Shown here piece by piece: positions 19,356 through 26,865 of a stretch of 64,000 nucleotides of DNA. Every line of letters starts with the position of its first letter. The first letter of the stretch is position 1. Made by a program: the position numbers and the translations under genes. Origin of the DNA: JAHFDS01 sp964593795 (GTDB taxonomy: Bacteria; Myxococcota_A; Polyangia; JAHFDS01); assembly GCA_964593795.1 (NCBI GenBank), contig CAZQJC010000228.1:19555-83554 (forward strand). Direction: 5' to 3'. The notes under the pieces are model-generated. The model was given only the letters and a program-made list of their open reading frames with translations, was not told where the DNA came from and did not search any database.

Positions 19356-20183
19356 CTACGGGGCGGGCGTGTACGAGATCTGGACGTTGTTGAAGTTGCC
19401 GTTGGCGCCTGTCTGGGTCGAGGCCGCGCCCTTTTCGAAGGTGAACGAGCCCTGGTTGTTCTGGGTGGGCGAGCTCGAGTCTCGATCGGCGAGCTCCATC
19501 CGGATCTTGTACATGCCGGCCGGCATCACCTGACCTGCCTTGTTGGTCCCGTTCCACGTCACCGTCAGCGTGCTCGCGTGGCTCGAGCGCGTCGCCCCCG
19601 ACACCGCATCGGCGTCGCCGGCGCCGGCCGCCGCGTTCCATGACAGCAGGTAGCGCACGCGCCGGTTGGCCCAGCGGCCGATCGTACGCACGAAGCGGCC
19701 TGTGCTGTCCTCGATCCACACCGCGACGATGTTGCGCGGTGCGTAGTTGCCGCCAGCCGGTGCGGTGGTGAAGGAGACGGTCAACGTGCCGGGCCCGTCG
19801 CCATTGCCGCCTGACGCGCCCGCCATGCCGCCGCTCGAACCTGCAGCGCCGCCGCTCGAACCTGCAGCGCCGCCTGACGCGCCCGCGGTGCCGCCTGACG
19901 CGCCCGCGGTGCCGCCGCTCGAGCCCGCGGTGCCGCCGCTCGCGCCCGCGGTGCCGCCGCTCGAGCCCGCGGTGCCGCCGCTCGAACCCGCGGTGCCGCC
20001 GCTCGAGCCCGCGGTGCCGCCACCGGCCGCGCCGCCGCCCTCGCCCTCCTCGTTGTCGAGCACGCCGGTGGTCAGGAGCTGCGTCTCCTGTCCCCCGCAG
20101 CCGTGCGCACCCACGGCGCAGCACCCGATCACGCCGAGCACTGCCGGCCGCATCCAGCGCATTGCATGGCTCCAGGACGTCAT
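19356..20183 (-). CDS. DUF2271-like lipoprotein with Gly/Ser/Ala spacer
   Basis: 275 aa from ATG at 20183, preceded by GGAGG at 5-nt spacing; an internal ATG at 20162 also gives a signal peptide. The signal ends in GAHGCGG (lipobox-like). TAGSSGG/TAGASGG repeats fill about residues 48-120. The C-terminal 150 residues match the DUF2271 pattern: LTVSFTTAPAGGNYAPRN, IVAVWIEDSTGRFVRT, the polar W-x(n)-R-x-L-x-x-W segment, DAVSGATRSS and MPAGMYKIRMELADRD. DUF2271 proteins are periplasmic Ig-like proteins often encoded with DUF3570/DUF4266 and flavin-transfer genes. It is the last gene of the 22.75-19.36 kb operon, 19 nt after the DUF3570 gene. Confidence 0.82.
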   Translation of the reverse strand: MTSWSHAMRWMRPAVLGVIGCCAVGAHGCGGQETQLLTTGVLDNEEGEGGGAAGGGTAGSSGGTAGSSGGTAGSSGGTAGASGGTAGSSGGTAGASGGTAGASGGAAGSSGGAAGSSGGMAGASGGNGDGPGTLTVSFTTAPAGGNYAPRNIVAVWIEDSTGRFVRTIGRWANRRVRYLLSWNAAAGAGDADAVSGATRSSHASTLTVTWNGTNKAGQVMPAGMYKIRMELADRDSSSPTQNNQGSFTFEKGAASTQTGANGNFNNVQISYTPAP

Positions 20184-20202
20184 CGAGGCCTCCGCGCGTG
20201 CA

Positions 20203-21279
20203 TCAGTACGTGAGGGTTGCTCCGAGTGCGATGTTGGCACCGGTGCGATTGGGGAGCGCAGCGAAATCGGAGTAGCTGAAGTAGAAGATCTCGGACTTCG
20301 CCTCGAGCTCCATGGTGGGGATCACCTTCCAGCCGAGCTTGAAGCCGAACATCTCCGACCAGAGCGCGCCGAGCTCGCGGTCGATGGTCATGAACGTCAT
20401 GACCTCGTCGTAGTTGCCCCGGTAGAACGACGCGGCCGATTGCGTGTAGAAGCGGTTGCGCACGCGCAGCTCCACCTTCTCGGAGAAATTCGCGAGGTAG
20501 CGGACCTGGAACGTGTGGCTCATGATGTCCCACGAGTCCACGAAGAAGCGGTAGTCGGCCTGGATCGAGGTGTCGGAGCCGAGGTAGAGGTTCGCGCCGA
20601 CGGTGAGCGCGTTCTTGTAGCGCTGCAGGGGATCGGACTCGGGCACCCAGAGCTGGGCGGGCTCGCGCCGCGCCGAACGGACGGGGACGAACCGGTACGG
20701 GCTCGCCTGGTAGCCGTCGGCGGAGGCGAACGTGTACGCCACCTGGGTGGCGAGCTTCGGCGTCAGGATCTGCGTCCACGTCGCGCCGAGCGTCTGCACC
20801 TGGAGGTCGCGCGAGAAGTTGAGGTCGCCCGCGCGGCCCACCTTGTTGAGCGACAGCGCATAGCCGCCATTGAGCGTCGTGTTGTTGTTGAAGAGCCGCC
20901 GCTCGATCCCGGCGCTGAGGCCATGCGACCCGTAGTCGTTCTCGGTCGAGTACACGTACCCGCCGCTCACCGTCCACTCGCCGAGGATCTGCGAGCCGCC
21001 GAGGGAGCCCTGGTGACGCACGTCGTGGATCGTCTTGGCGGAGGCCTGGGTGACGAGGTCGATCGACGCGGACGTGACGATGTCCACCACGTAGCCTGCC
21101 GAGACGTTGGTCGTGGGCGTGACGTCGGCCTGGGCGCGCACGAGCGGGGAGACGACCTGCGTGTGGTCGTTGTCCACGTAGAGCTGCACCTTGCTCGCGA
21201 ACGACGTCTGGGCGCTCGCGGCGCCGGCCGACGCGCAGACGAGCGCCATCGCCGCGGCGAGCCTCAGTTGCAGCCGCAT
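20203..21279 (-). CDS. DUF3570 outer-membrane beta-barrel protein
   Basis: 358 aa, ATG at 21279, with a cleavable signal (MRLQLRLAAAMALVCASAGAASA). The mature part shows alternating amphipathic strands throughout, ends in an aromatic-rich strand (ANIALGATLTY, C-terminal Tyr typical of barrels) and contains the DUF3570 hallmark YVVDIVTSASIDLVTQAS. Predicted outer-membrane barrel. The start overlaps the end of the upstream fused gene by 16 nt, implying translational coupling. DUF3570 genes habitually sit beside DUF4266 lipoproteins; here that partner is the C-terminal part of the preceding ORF. A role in envelope redox or electron transfer is inferred from neighbours only. Confidence 0.87.
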   Translation of the reverse strand: MRLQLRLAAAMALVCASAGAASAQTSFASKVQLYVDNDHTQVVSPLVRAQADVTPTTNVSAGYVVDIVTSASIDLVTQASAKTIHDVRHQGSLGGSQILGEWTVSGGYVYSTENDYGSHGLSAGIERRLFNNNTTLNGGYALSLNKVGRAGDLNFSRDLQVQTLGATWTQILTPKLATQVAYTFASADGYQASPYRFVPVRSARREPAQLWVPESDPLQRYKNALTVGANLYLGSDTSIQADYRFFVDSWDIMSHTFQVRYLANFSEKVELRVRNRFYTQSAASFYRGNYDEVMTFMTIDRELGALWSEMFGFKLGWKVIPTMELEAKSEIFYFSYSDFAALPNRTGANIALGATLTY

Positions 21280-22262
21280 CCGCCGCCCGAGCTCCCGTAG
21301 CCGCCCGAGCTGCCCTCGCGCGCCTCGAGCATGTGCAGGTCGAGCTCCGCCTCGTCGGGGTCCACGCCGAACTTCATGATGCGCTTGGCCATGTGCTCGC
21401 GCTGCCAGGGCTGCACGGTGCCGCAGCCGGCCGAGAGCGCGACCACGAGCGCAATGAGCCAGCGCAATCGGCGCGTCAATGCGGCGAGGAGGACGAGCAC
21501 GGCGATCGCTGCCAGGCTCGAGCCTGCGTGGGCCGCGGAGCAGCCGCCCGTCTGGACCCTCGCGGAGCGCCCGCCGCGCTCGGCCAGAGGAAGCTGCCCC
21601 TGGAACGTGTCGTCGTTGATCGTGTCGTCCGCGAACGCCGCGGTGCCGTCACCGCCGCCGCCGTCGACCGCGGTGACGTAGGTGACGAGCGGGCCGGTTC
21701 CCCTGTCAGGCGCCGTCCAGCAGAGGTCCCAGTAGGTCTGATCGGAGGCCGCGCCGGCGTGGGTGACCGCGCTGCCGTCCTCGAGGACGTAGACCTGCAG
21801 GTCCTCCGCGCCGTCGGGGACGCAGCGGCCTCCGCGCGTCTGCGCGAATGTGCCCGCGGGACGTCCGTGCTCGTCGTCGATCTCCAGGGCGAATCCATTG
21901 TCATTGCAGGGAATGAAATCGAGTGGATTCCCGCAATCCGGTCCGCCTCCCGCGCGACCGGCCCACTCGCCCAGCATCTCGACCCGGATGTGATAGGTCT
22001 CACCGGGGTCGTAGCCGACGCGGAAGAGGTCGATCTGGTCGACCTCCAGCCTGACCGAGATCTTCTTGGGGCTGCCCACGTGGCACACCTCACACGTGTG
22101 CCCGGCCAGCCGGGGCGAGCCGGTGAACGGCAGGCCACCGGCGCCGTCGGCCGTGACGGCGTCCAGATCGAACTGCGTGCCCGAGGTGAAGGCGCGCGCA
22201 GGGCTCGCCCACGCTGTCAGGGCGAGGCATGCGAGGAGCAGGGACGACAGGCGGTGGCGCAT
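21264..22262 (-). CDS. Fusion: exported CxxCH protein with MYXO-CTERM-like tail joined to DUF4266 lipoprotein
   Basis: 332 aa from ATG at 22262, which overlaps the stop of the upstream gene (TGATG). Residues 1-24 are a signal peptide (MRHRLSSLLLACLALTAWA..). The body contains HTCEVCHVG, a heme-type CxxCH, plus several further Cys. At 241-267 lies a tripartite tail: Cys241 in TGGCSAAH, a hydrophobic helix and TRRLR, the MYXO-CTERM layout. The chain does not stop there; it continues WLIALVVALSAGC (lipobox Cys280) and a complete DUF4266 lipoprotein ending SSGGGCGCN. A TTG codon at the LTRRLR position could start the lipoprotein separately. Either one polyprotein or two overlapping genes. Confidence 0.8.
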   Translation of the reverse strand: MRHRLSSLLLACLALTAWASPARAFTSGTQFDLDAVTADGAGGLPFTGSPRLAGHTCEVCHVGSPKKISVRLEVDQIDLFRVGYDPGETYHIRVEMLGEWAGRAGGGPDCGNPLDFIPCNDNGFALEIDDEHGRPAGTFAQTRGGRCVPDGAEDLQVYVLEDGSAVTHAGAASDQTYWDLCWTAPDRGTGPLVTYVTAVDGGGGDGTAAFADDTINDDTFQGQLPLAERGGRSARVQTGGCSAAHAGSSLAAIAVLVLLAALTRRLRWLIALVVALSAGCGTVQPWQREHMAKRIMKFGVDPDEAELDLHMLEAREGSSGGYGSSGGGCGCN

Positions 22263-22750
22263 CACGGGCTCCCCGGGTTCGGCGCGGGGCACGGCTGGTC
22301 CCCGCCCGAGAGCCAGTCGAGCAGGGCCGCCGCATTGGGATCGTCGAGCCCGGAGAAGATGGCGCCGCCGACGTGCGCGTAGCCGCCGTCCGACGCGGGC
22401 AGGGCCTTGCGCCACAGCAGGTTCTCCTGCGGCTTCGCGCGGAAGGTGAAGCCCACCGACGACAGGTAGTTCGCGTGGTGCTCCTCCTCCGTCAGCGGCG
22501 CGAGCAGCGCCTCGAGCGACTCCGGCTCGGTCGCGCGCAGCTTGCCCACCGAGTAGAGGCGGAACGGCATCTCCTCCCGGCCGTGGCACGCGGCGTAGCT
22601 GCATCGCGCGAGCATCGAGGGCTCGACGCACGTGCGGAACGTGGCCTCGTCGAGGTCGGCGAGGGCCCTCGGCGCGGGGCGCTCCTCGACGGGAGAGCAG
22701 GCACCCGCGACGGCGAGGGCGAGGGCGAAGGTGCACCCGGTGGCTCTCAT
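22262..22750 (-). CDS. Small lipoprotein with CX4CH motif, cytochrome-like
   Basis: 162 aa, ATG at 22750; signal MRATGCTFALALAVAGACSP (lipobox VAGAC). The body holds MLARCSYAACHGREEMPFRLYS: Cys and CH are four residues apart (CX4CH) instead of the usual CxxCH, a spacing known in a few c-type cytochromes and planctomycete-type cytochrome domains. Downstream PQENLLWRKALPASDGGYAHVGG resembles the SLLLRKPLP...HGGG axial-ligand region of DUF1587/PSCyt-like domains. Likely a lipid-anchored periplasmic heme protein heading the redox operon; heme attachment is unproven. Confidence 0.72.
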   Translation of the reverse strand: MRATGCTFALALAVAGACSPVEERPAPRALADLDEATFRTCVEPSMLARCSYAACHGREEMPFRLYSVGKLRATEPESLEALLAPLTEEEHHANYLSSVGFTFRAKPQENLLWRKALPASDGGYAHVGGAIFSGLDDPNAAALLDWLSGGDQPCPAPNPGSP

Positions 22751-22898
22751 GCGGCGCGCGGACCATAGCGAAGCCGAGATCGGAAAGGCAAGCGCAACGA
22801 GTGCGGCTTTCCTCGACGAAAGCAGTGAAATGCGGGGCGAAATGCCCCGGCTCGTGCTCGCGCGGACGTGCTAGCGTTCGCCGCCGTCGAGGTCTCTC

Positions 22899-24116
22899 AT
22901 GTCTCTCACGACGCTCCTCCTGGCGACGATCTACTACGCGGGTGTGGTCGGCCCGCGCACCTCGGGCATCGAGCGGCAGCTCGGCGAGATCCTCACGCGA
23001 GAGGTCGGCGCGGAGACCATCGTGCTCGACGAGTCACTGCGGCGCTCGATGGCGCTTCGCCAGCGGCCGGCGAGGAAGGAGGTGCGCGCGCTCGGCGGCG
23101 AGGCCCTCGTGATCGGGCGGCTGCGCACGGGCTCGTCGTTCGTGCTGCAGACCGTGCTCTACGACCGCAGCGGTCAGGTGCGAGGTCGCTTCGACATCCC
23201 GCTCGGCCAGGCGTCGCTCGACGCGGCGGCGGAGGAGCGCATCCGCAACGAGCTCGTCGCACGCGTGCGCGAGATCGCGCCGGTCGAGCCGAAGGCCGCT
23301 CCCGTCGCGGCCGCGCCCGCCTCGGCGCCCGCGCCGGACACCGAGACGCCGCCCGGGCTCGGAACGCCCCCGGCCCCCGCGGCGCCCGCGCCTCCAGCGC
23401 CCGCGGCCGAGCCCGTGGTGATGGTGGCCAGGACCCGCGATCCCGGCGGAGTGCTGCCGGGCCTGACGACCGAGGCGAGCATGGGCATCGACTTCGTCTC
23501 TCGCACCTTCACGCCCGAGCCGCGCGCGATCCCGGCCTATCAGATCAACAGCGTGCCGGCATTGCGCCTCGCCGGCAACGTGCAGCCCGTCTCCTGGCTG
23601 GCCTTTGCGTTCGCGCTCGATCGCGTGGTCGGGCTCGACTCGAAGCTCGAGGGGCAGCCGGTGCCCACCACGCTCTCCTCCTGGCAGCTCCGTGCGAACG
23701 TGATGGCGAGGCGCACCGGCTGGTCGGTCGGCGGCAGCATCGGCTACGGGCAGCGCACCTTCGCGATCGAGTCGAAGAGCCCCGCACGCTCGCCCGACGG
23801 TGATTACGGACACCTCATCGTCGGCCTGCGAGGTCGCGCGGATCTCGGCCGCTTCAGCCTGATCGGGGAGATGGCGTACGAGCCGGTGGTCTCGGGTGAA
23901 GAGTCCACGATGGGCGCGTATGGCAATGCGCAGCGCTGGGGCATCGAGGCCACTGCAGGCGTGCAATGCCAGGTCTGGTCGTTCCTGCTCCTCGGTGCGC
24001 ACGCGGGCTATCAGCGCTTCGCATGGGACTGGCCGTCGCGCGGGCTCGGCGGTGCGGTCGACGACTACCTGACCTTCGGCCTGAGCGCGGGCGTCCGGCT
24101 GGTGCCGGTGCAGTAG
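22899..24116 (+). CDS. Outer-membrane beta-barrel protein with Pro/Ala linker
   Basis: 405 aa, ATG at 22899. The N-terminus (MSLTTLLLATIYYAGVVG) is hydrophobic. Residues about 20-135 form a small alpha/beta domain like those that report on periplasmic components (LGGEALVIGRLRTGSSFVLQTVLYDRSGQVRG). An Ala/Pro-rich linker (about 138-188) joins it to a C-terminal barrel of alternating strands (WLAFAFALDRVVGL, WSVGGSIGYGQRTFAI, LTFGLSAGVRLVPV). Function unknown; probably connects periplasmic partners to the outer membrane. A small GGGGC-GAAAT-GCCCC hairpin (22834-22848) lies upstream in the divergent spacer. The next gene follows with less than 100 nt spacing. Confidence 0.75.
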   Translation: MSLTTLLLATIYYAGVVGPRTSGIERQLGEILTREVGAETIVLDESLRRSMALRQRPARKEVRALGGEALVIGRLRTGSSFVLQTVLYDRSGQVRGRFDIPLGQASLDAAAEERIRNELVARVREIAPVEPKAAPVAAAPASAPAPDTETPPGLGTPPAPAAPAPPAPAAEPVVMVARTRDPGGVLPGLTTEASMGIDFVSRTFTPEPRAIPAYQINSVPALRLAGNVQPVSWLAFAFALDRVVGLDSKLEGQPVPTTLSSWQLRANVMARRTGWSVGGSIGYGQRTFAIESKSPARSPDGDYGHLIVGLRGRADLGRFSLIGEMAYEPVVSGEESTMGAYGNAQRWGIEATAGVQCQVWSFLLLGAHAGYQRFAWDWPSRGLGGAVDDYLTFGLSAGVRLVPVQ

Positions 24117-24213
24117 CCCGCGCGTGCGTGCGGGGTGTGCCCGCAGGGCCGAAACCCGGGCTGCAGTTGACGCCGGACAACTCCGCCGGCAACACCGGGG
24201 CACATGCTCGAGC

Positions 24214-24672
24214 GTGTTGCCAGACAAACACCGATATAGCCGCCAGGAGCTCGCGAGGGCCTCTGGCACGACGCTCAAGGCCCTGCGCTGCTACGAGGCG
24301 GCCGGATTGCTCGACGGCCGAGCCGCCGGTGAGCGGCGGGGGTACGACGACGACTCGTTCAAGCGGCTCCGCCTCGTGCTGGCGCTGCGGGACCTGGGCT
24401 GGTCGACCCGCAAGATCAAGTCGCTGCTGTCGGACACGCGACGCGATCAGCTCGCGTCGCACCTCGCCCAGGCGGTGCGCGATGCGACGGCGCAGATCGA
24501 GCGATTCGGACGCGTGCGGAGCGATCTCATCGCCGCGCGCGAGTCGATGTTCGAGTGCGCGCGCTGCGAGCGGCCCGACGAGTCGTGCTCCGAGTGCGTC
24601 GAGACCGGGAAGATCGGCCCGATCGCGGGGACGCTGCTCGTCCGGCGCAAGAAGGCCGCCGTCGGGGTGTGA
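24214..24672 (+). CDS. MerR-family regulator with C-terminal Cys cluster
   Basis: 152 aa from GTG at 24214 (VLPDKHRYSRQELARASG); the frame is open to 24124 but the earlier part is Arg-rich and overlaps no recognisable domain. HRYSRQELARASGTTLKALRCYEAAGLL is a clear MerR winged helix, followed by RRGYDDDSFKRLRLVLALRDLGWSTRKIKSLL and a coiled-coil dimerisation helix. The C-terminus carries CxxC-x6-CxxC (ECARCERPDESCSEC), which could bind zinc or an iron-sulfur cluster, or sense thiols. Target genes are unknown; the next gene in the same direction, 45 nt on, is the carbonic-anhydrase-like protein. Confidence 0.82.
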   Translation: MLPDKHRYSRQELARASGTTLKALRCYEAAGLLDGRAAGERRGYDDDSFKRLRLVLALRDLGWSTRKIKSLLSDTRRDQLASHLAQAVRDATAQIERFGRVRSDLIAARESMFECARCERPDESCSECVETGKIGPIAGTLLVRRKKAAVGV

Positions 24673-24717
24673 CGCGCCGGCCGCGCCGCCAGCCTGGTTG
24701 CGGGGTATGGTTGCGGG

Positions 24718-25176
24718 GTGGCCGAGACGATCGCGGGTGGAGTGTTCGAGGCGACCCACCCGAAGGCGCTCGCCGTGTACTGCTCCGACGGCAGGTTCAC
24801 CGGGGCGGTCGAGGATCTCGTGCGGGGTCTCGGACACGCGCGGCTCGACACGCTCACGCTGCCGGGCGGCGCGGGCCTGCTGAACCTCTCGACGGCGTGC
24901 TACTCGGATCACGACACGGCGGGGCGCGCCCTGCAGTTCCTGGTGCGAGGGCATTCGATCGAGGAGGTCTTCCTCGTGGCGCACGCCGGCTGCGGCTACT
25001 ACCGCAGCCGCCTGTCGATGCTGTCGCCCGCGCAGCTCGAGGTGCGGCAGCGCGAGGACCTCGCGCACGCGGCGCGCTGGATCTCGGACCGGTGCGGGGC
25101 CGTACGGACGAGGGCGTTCTACGCCAGCACCGACGGGGGCGAGATCCTGTTCGAGGTCGTCGATCCTTCCGCGTAG
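24718..25176 (+). CDS. Beta-carbonic-anhydrase-like protein
   Basis: 152 aa from GTG at 24718. It contains LAVYCSDGRFTGAV (the CxDxR zinc and Asp-Arg dyad motif) and LVAHAGCGYYRS (HxxC zinc ligands), in the correct order and spacing for beta-class carbonic anhydrases, plus LPGGAGLLNLS, matching the R/PGGA loop. It is shorter than typical beta-CAs (200+ aa) and lacks the N-terminal arm, so CO2 hydration is plausible but untested; short CA-like proteins may have other roles. It follows the Cys-containing MerR regulator and could be its target. Confidence 0.83.
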   Translation: MAETIAGGVFEATHPKALAVYCSDGRFTGAVEDLVRGLGHARLDTLTLPGGAGLLNLSTACYSDHDTAGRALQFLVRGHSIEEVFLVAHAGCGYYRSRLSMLSPAQLEVRQREDLAHAARWISDRCGAVRTRAFYASTDGGEILFEVVDPSA

Positions 25177-25225
25177 CGAGGGCCGCCGCGTTGACACCGT
25201 CCTGCGCCGGCGGGAAGCTCGACGG

Positions 25226-26338
25226 ATGATTCGGTCGAGCAGCCCTCGCGGGATCGTGCTCGCTGCGGGGCTCGCGCTCGCGGTGCTCGGCTGTCAGCGC
25301 GACGTGGCGGCGGTGCTGTCGATCAGCGTGTACGGCCCGATGGGCGGGAGCAGCCGGTCGTTCACTGTGGACCTCATCGTCGGGCAGCGCCACGACACGC
25401 TCACCTTCGCCGGGACGGAGGAGAAGACCTTCGACATGCCGCGCCGGCTCGACGTGACCTTCAAGGAGGGCCAGACCGGCGAGGGCTTCGTGGACGTCTC
25501 CGCGATCAACTCGGTCACGCACCAGGCGCTGCGCGGGTGCGGGCCCGTGACGGTGCTGCCTGATCGCACCAACACGGCGGACGTCGATCTCCTGGTCGAC
25601 GACGGGCGCTGCGACACGCTCGGCGGTGGAGGGCAGGGCGGCGGCGCGGGGGCGGGCGGGCGCGGAGGCGCGGGCAGCTCGGGCGGCGGTGGCGCTGGAT
25701 CGAGCGGTGGCGGCGGCGCCTCGGGCCGGGGCGGGTCCGGCGCTGGCGGCACGGGCGGGCGCGGCGGGGCCGGGATGACCGGCGGTGCGGGCATGGCCGG
25801 CGCCGGCGGCGATCCCTGCCGGCCGCGCGCGACGTGCGGGGCCTGCACGCCGGTGGAGGGCTGCGGCTGGTGCGAGGACTCGCTGTCCTGCAGGACCGGC
25901 AATGCGGCCGGGCCGACGGGTGGGGGCTGTTCGTTCTGGGATTTCAACCCGTCCGAATGCCCGGGGGCGGGCGGCTCGGGCGGCGGCGGGAGCGGCGGGA
26001 CGGGGCTCTCCTGCGACCCGGGCGCGACGACGACCGGCGGCACGTGCCCTGCCGGGCAGGCCTGCTTCTTCACCACCAACATCCCGCCGCATGCGGGCGC
26101 GCAATGCGTCATTCCCACCGTCATGGGAATGCCGCCGACGGATTGCATGGGTCTCGGGCAGCGCACCAGCGACAATGCGCTCGTCTACGATTGCCCACCC
26201 GGCCATTACTGCGGTCCGCCAGTGCCGGGCGGCAGTGACATGTGCCTGCGCGTCTGCCGCATCGGGCACCAGGAAGACTGCCCGATCTTCACATGTCAGT
26301 CGTACTTCTCGGGCGTTCCGTTCGGCCTCTGCAAGTAA
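25226..26338 (+). CDS. Lipoprotein with PSI-like cysteine-rich domain
   Basis: 370 aa, ATG at 25226; signal ends GLALAVLGCQRD (lipobox VLGC). Residues about 25-130 form a beta-domain, 133-195 a Gly/Ala/Ser spacer. Then comes CRPRATCGACTPVEGCGWCE, a plexin-semaphorin-integrin (PSI) type Cys pattern (TCxxC...GCGWC...C). A second short Gly spacer and a Cys-rich C-terminal region follow (CDPGATTTGGTCPAGQACFF, CPPGHYCGPP, CRIGHQEDCPIFTC), probably several disulfides. Predicted surface or periplasmic protein, possibly mediating protein-protein contacts. It converges with the cytochrome c gene with 15 nt between stops. Confidence 0.77.
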   Translation: MIRSSSPRGIVLAAGLALAVLGCQRDVAAVLSISVYGPMGGSSRSFTVDLIVGQRHDTLTFAGTEEKTFDMPRRLDVTFKEGQTGEGFVDVSAINSVTHQALRGCGPVTVLPDRTNTADVDLLVDDGRCDTLGGGGQGGGAGAGGRGGAGSSGGGGAGSSGGGGASGRGGSGAGGTGGRGGAGMTGGAGMAGAGGDPCRPRATCGACTPVEGCGWCEDSLSCRTGNAAGPTGGGCSFWDFNPSECPGAGGSGGGGSGGTGLSCDPGATTTGGTCPAGQACFFTTNIPPHAGAQCVIPTVMGMPPTDCMGLGQRTSDNALVYDCPPGHYCGPPVPGGSDMCLRVCRIGHQEDCPIFTCQSYFSGVPFGLCK

Positions 26339-26353
26339 TCCGGACGCCGCGCG

Positions 26354-26797
26354 CTACTTGCCGAAGGCACGGATGATCTTGACGAGGCCGTCCACGGTCT
26401 CCGTCTTGCCGTCGAGATCGGGGCTGCTCGGCATGATGGGGCTCTTTCCCACCGCGGCGCCGCCGTAGACGATGGTCTTCTTGATCTGCTCGTCCGTCAC
26501 CGAGGCCTGCCAGGCCTTGTCTCCGTAGTTGCGCGGCTTGGGGTTGAGCGCCGCGGCGCCCACGCCGTCGCCCTTGCCGGAGGTGCCGTGACAGATCGAG
26601 CAGCGCTCGGTGAAGATCTTCTGGGCCTCCGCCGAGGGTGGGCCCGAGGGCACGGCAGAAGGGGCCGCTGCCGCGGTGGGCGAGGGCGCGCTCCCCGCCG
26701 AGCCCGACGGGTTCGACTGGGGCTTGTTGCAGGCGGCCGCGCCGAGCGCGGGCAAGAGGGCGAGGGTGAGCAGGGCCTTCGAGCAGTACGAGCGCAT
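26354..26797 (-). CDS. Lipid-anchored class I cytochrome c
   Basis: 147 aa, ATG at 26797 with AGGAGG just upstream. The signal ends LGAAACNKP (lipobox AAAC). A Ser/Pro/Ala-rich spacer leads to a compact cytochrome c domain: IFTERCSICHGTSGKGDG (heme CxxCH), NPKPRNYGDKAWQ, and the C-terminal GKSPIMPSSPDL where the Met is the probable sixth ligand. Predicted periplasmic electron carrier tethered to the membrane. It stands alone between RarD and a convergent lipoprotein gene. Confidence 0.9.
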   Translation of the reverse strand: MRSYCSKALLTLALLPALGAAACNKPQSNPSGSAGSAPSPTAAAAPSAVPSGPPSAEAQKIFTERCSICHGTSGKGDGVGAAALNPKPRNYGDKAWQASVTDEQIKKTIVYGGAAVGKSPIMPSSPDLDGKTETVDGLVKIIRAFGK

Positions 26798-26865
26798 CTT
26801 TCCTCCTTGAAGGGGCGCAGCCTAGCAGGTCGTGACCCTCCTGCCCGAGTAGCGCCTCGGCGGCT

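Noticed and set aside
20230..20250. Sigma-54-like TGGCACC
   Set aside because: It is inside a coding region and lacks a TTGC element at the correct distance.
21264..22766. 500-codon version of the CxxCH/DUF4266 ORF beginning near 22766
   Set aside because: The first 168 codons are out-of-frame shadow of the upstream lipoprotein gene; the ATG at 22262 gives a signal peptide and a TGATG coupling.
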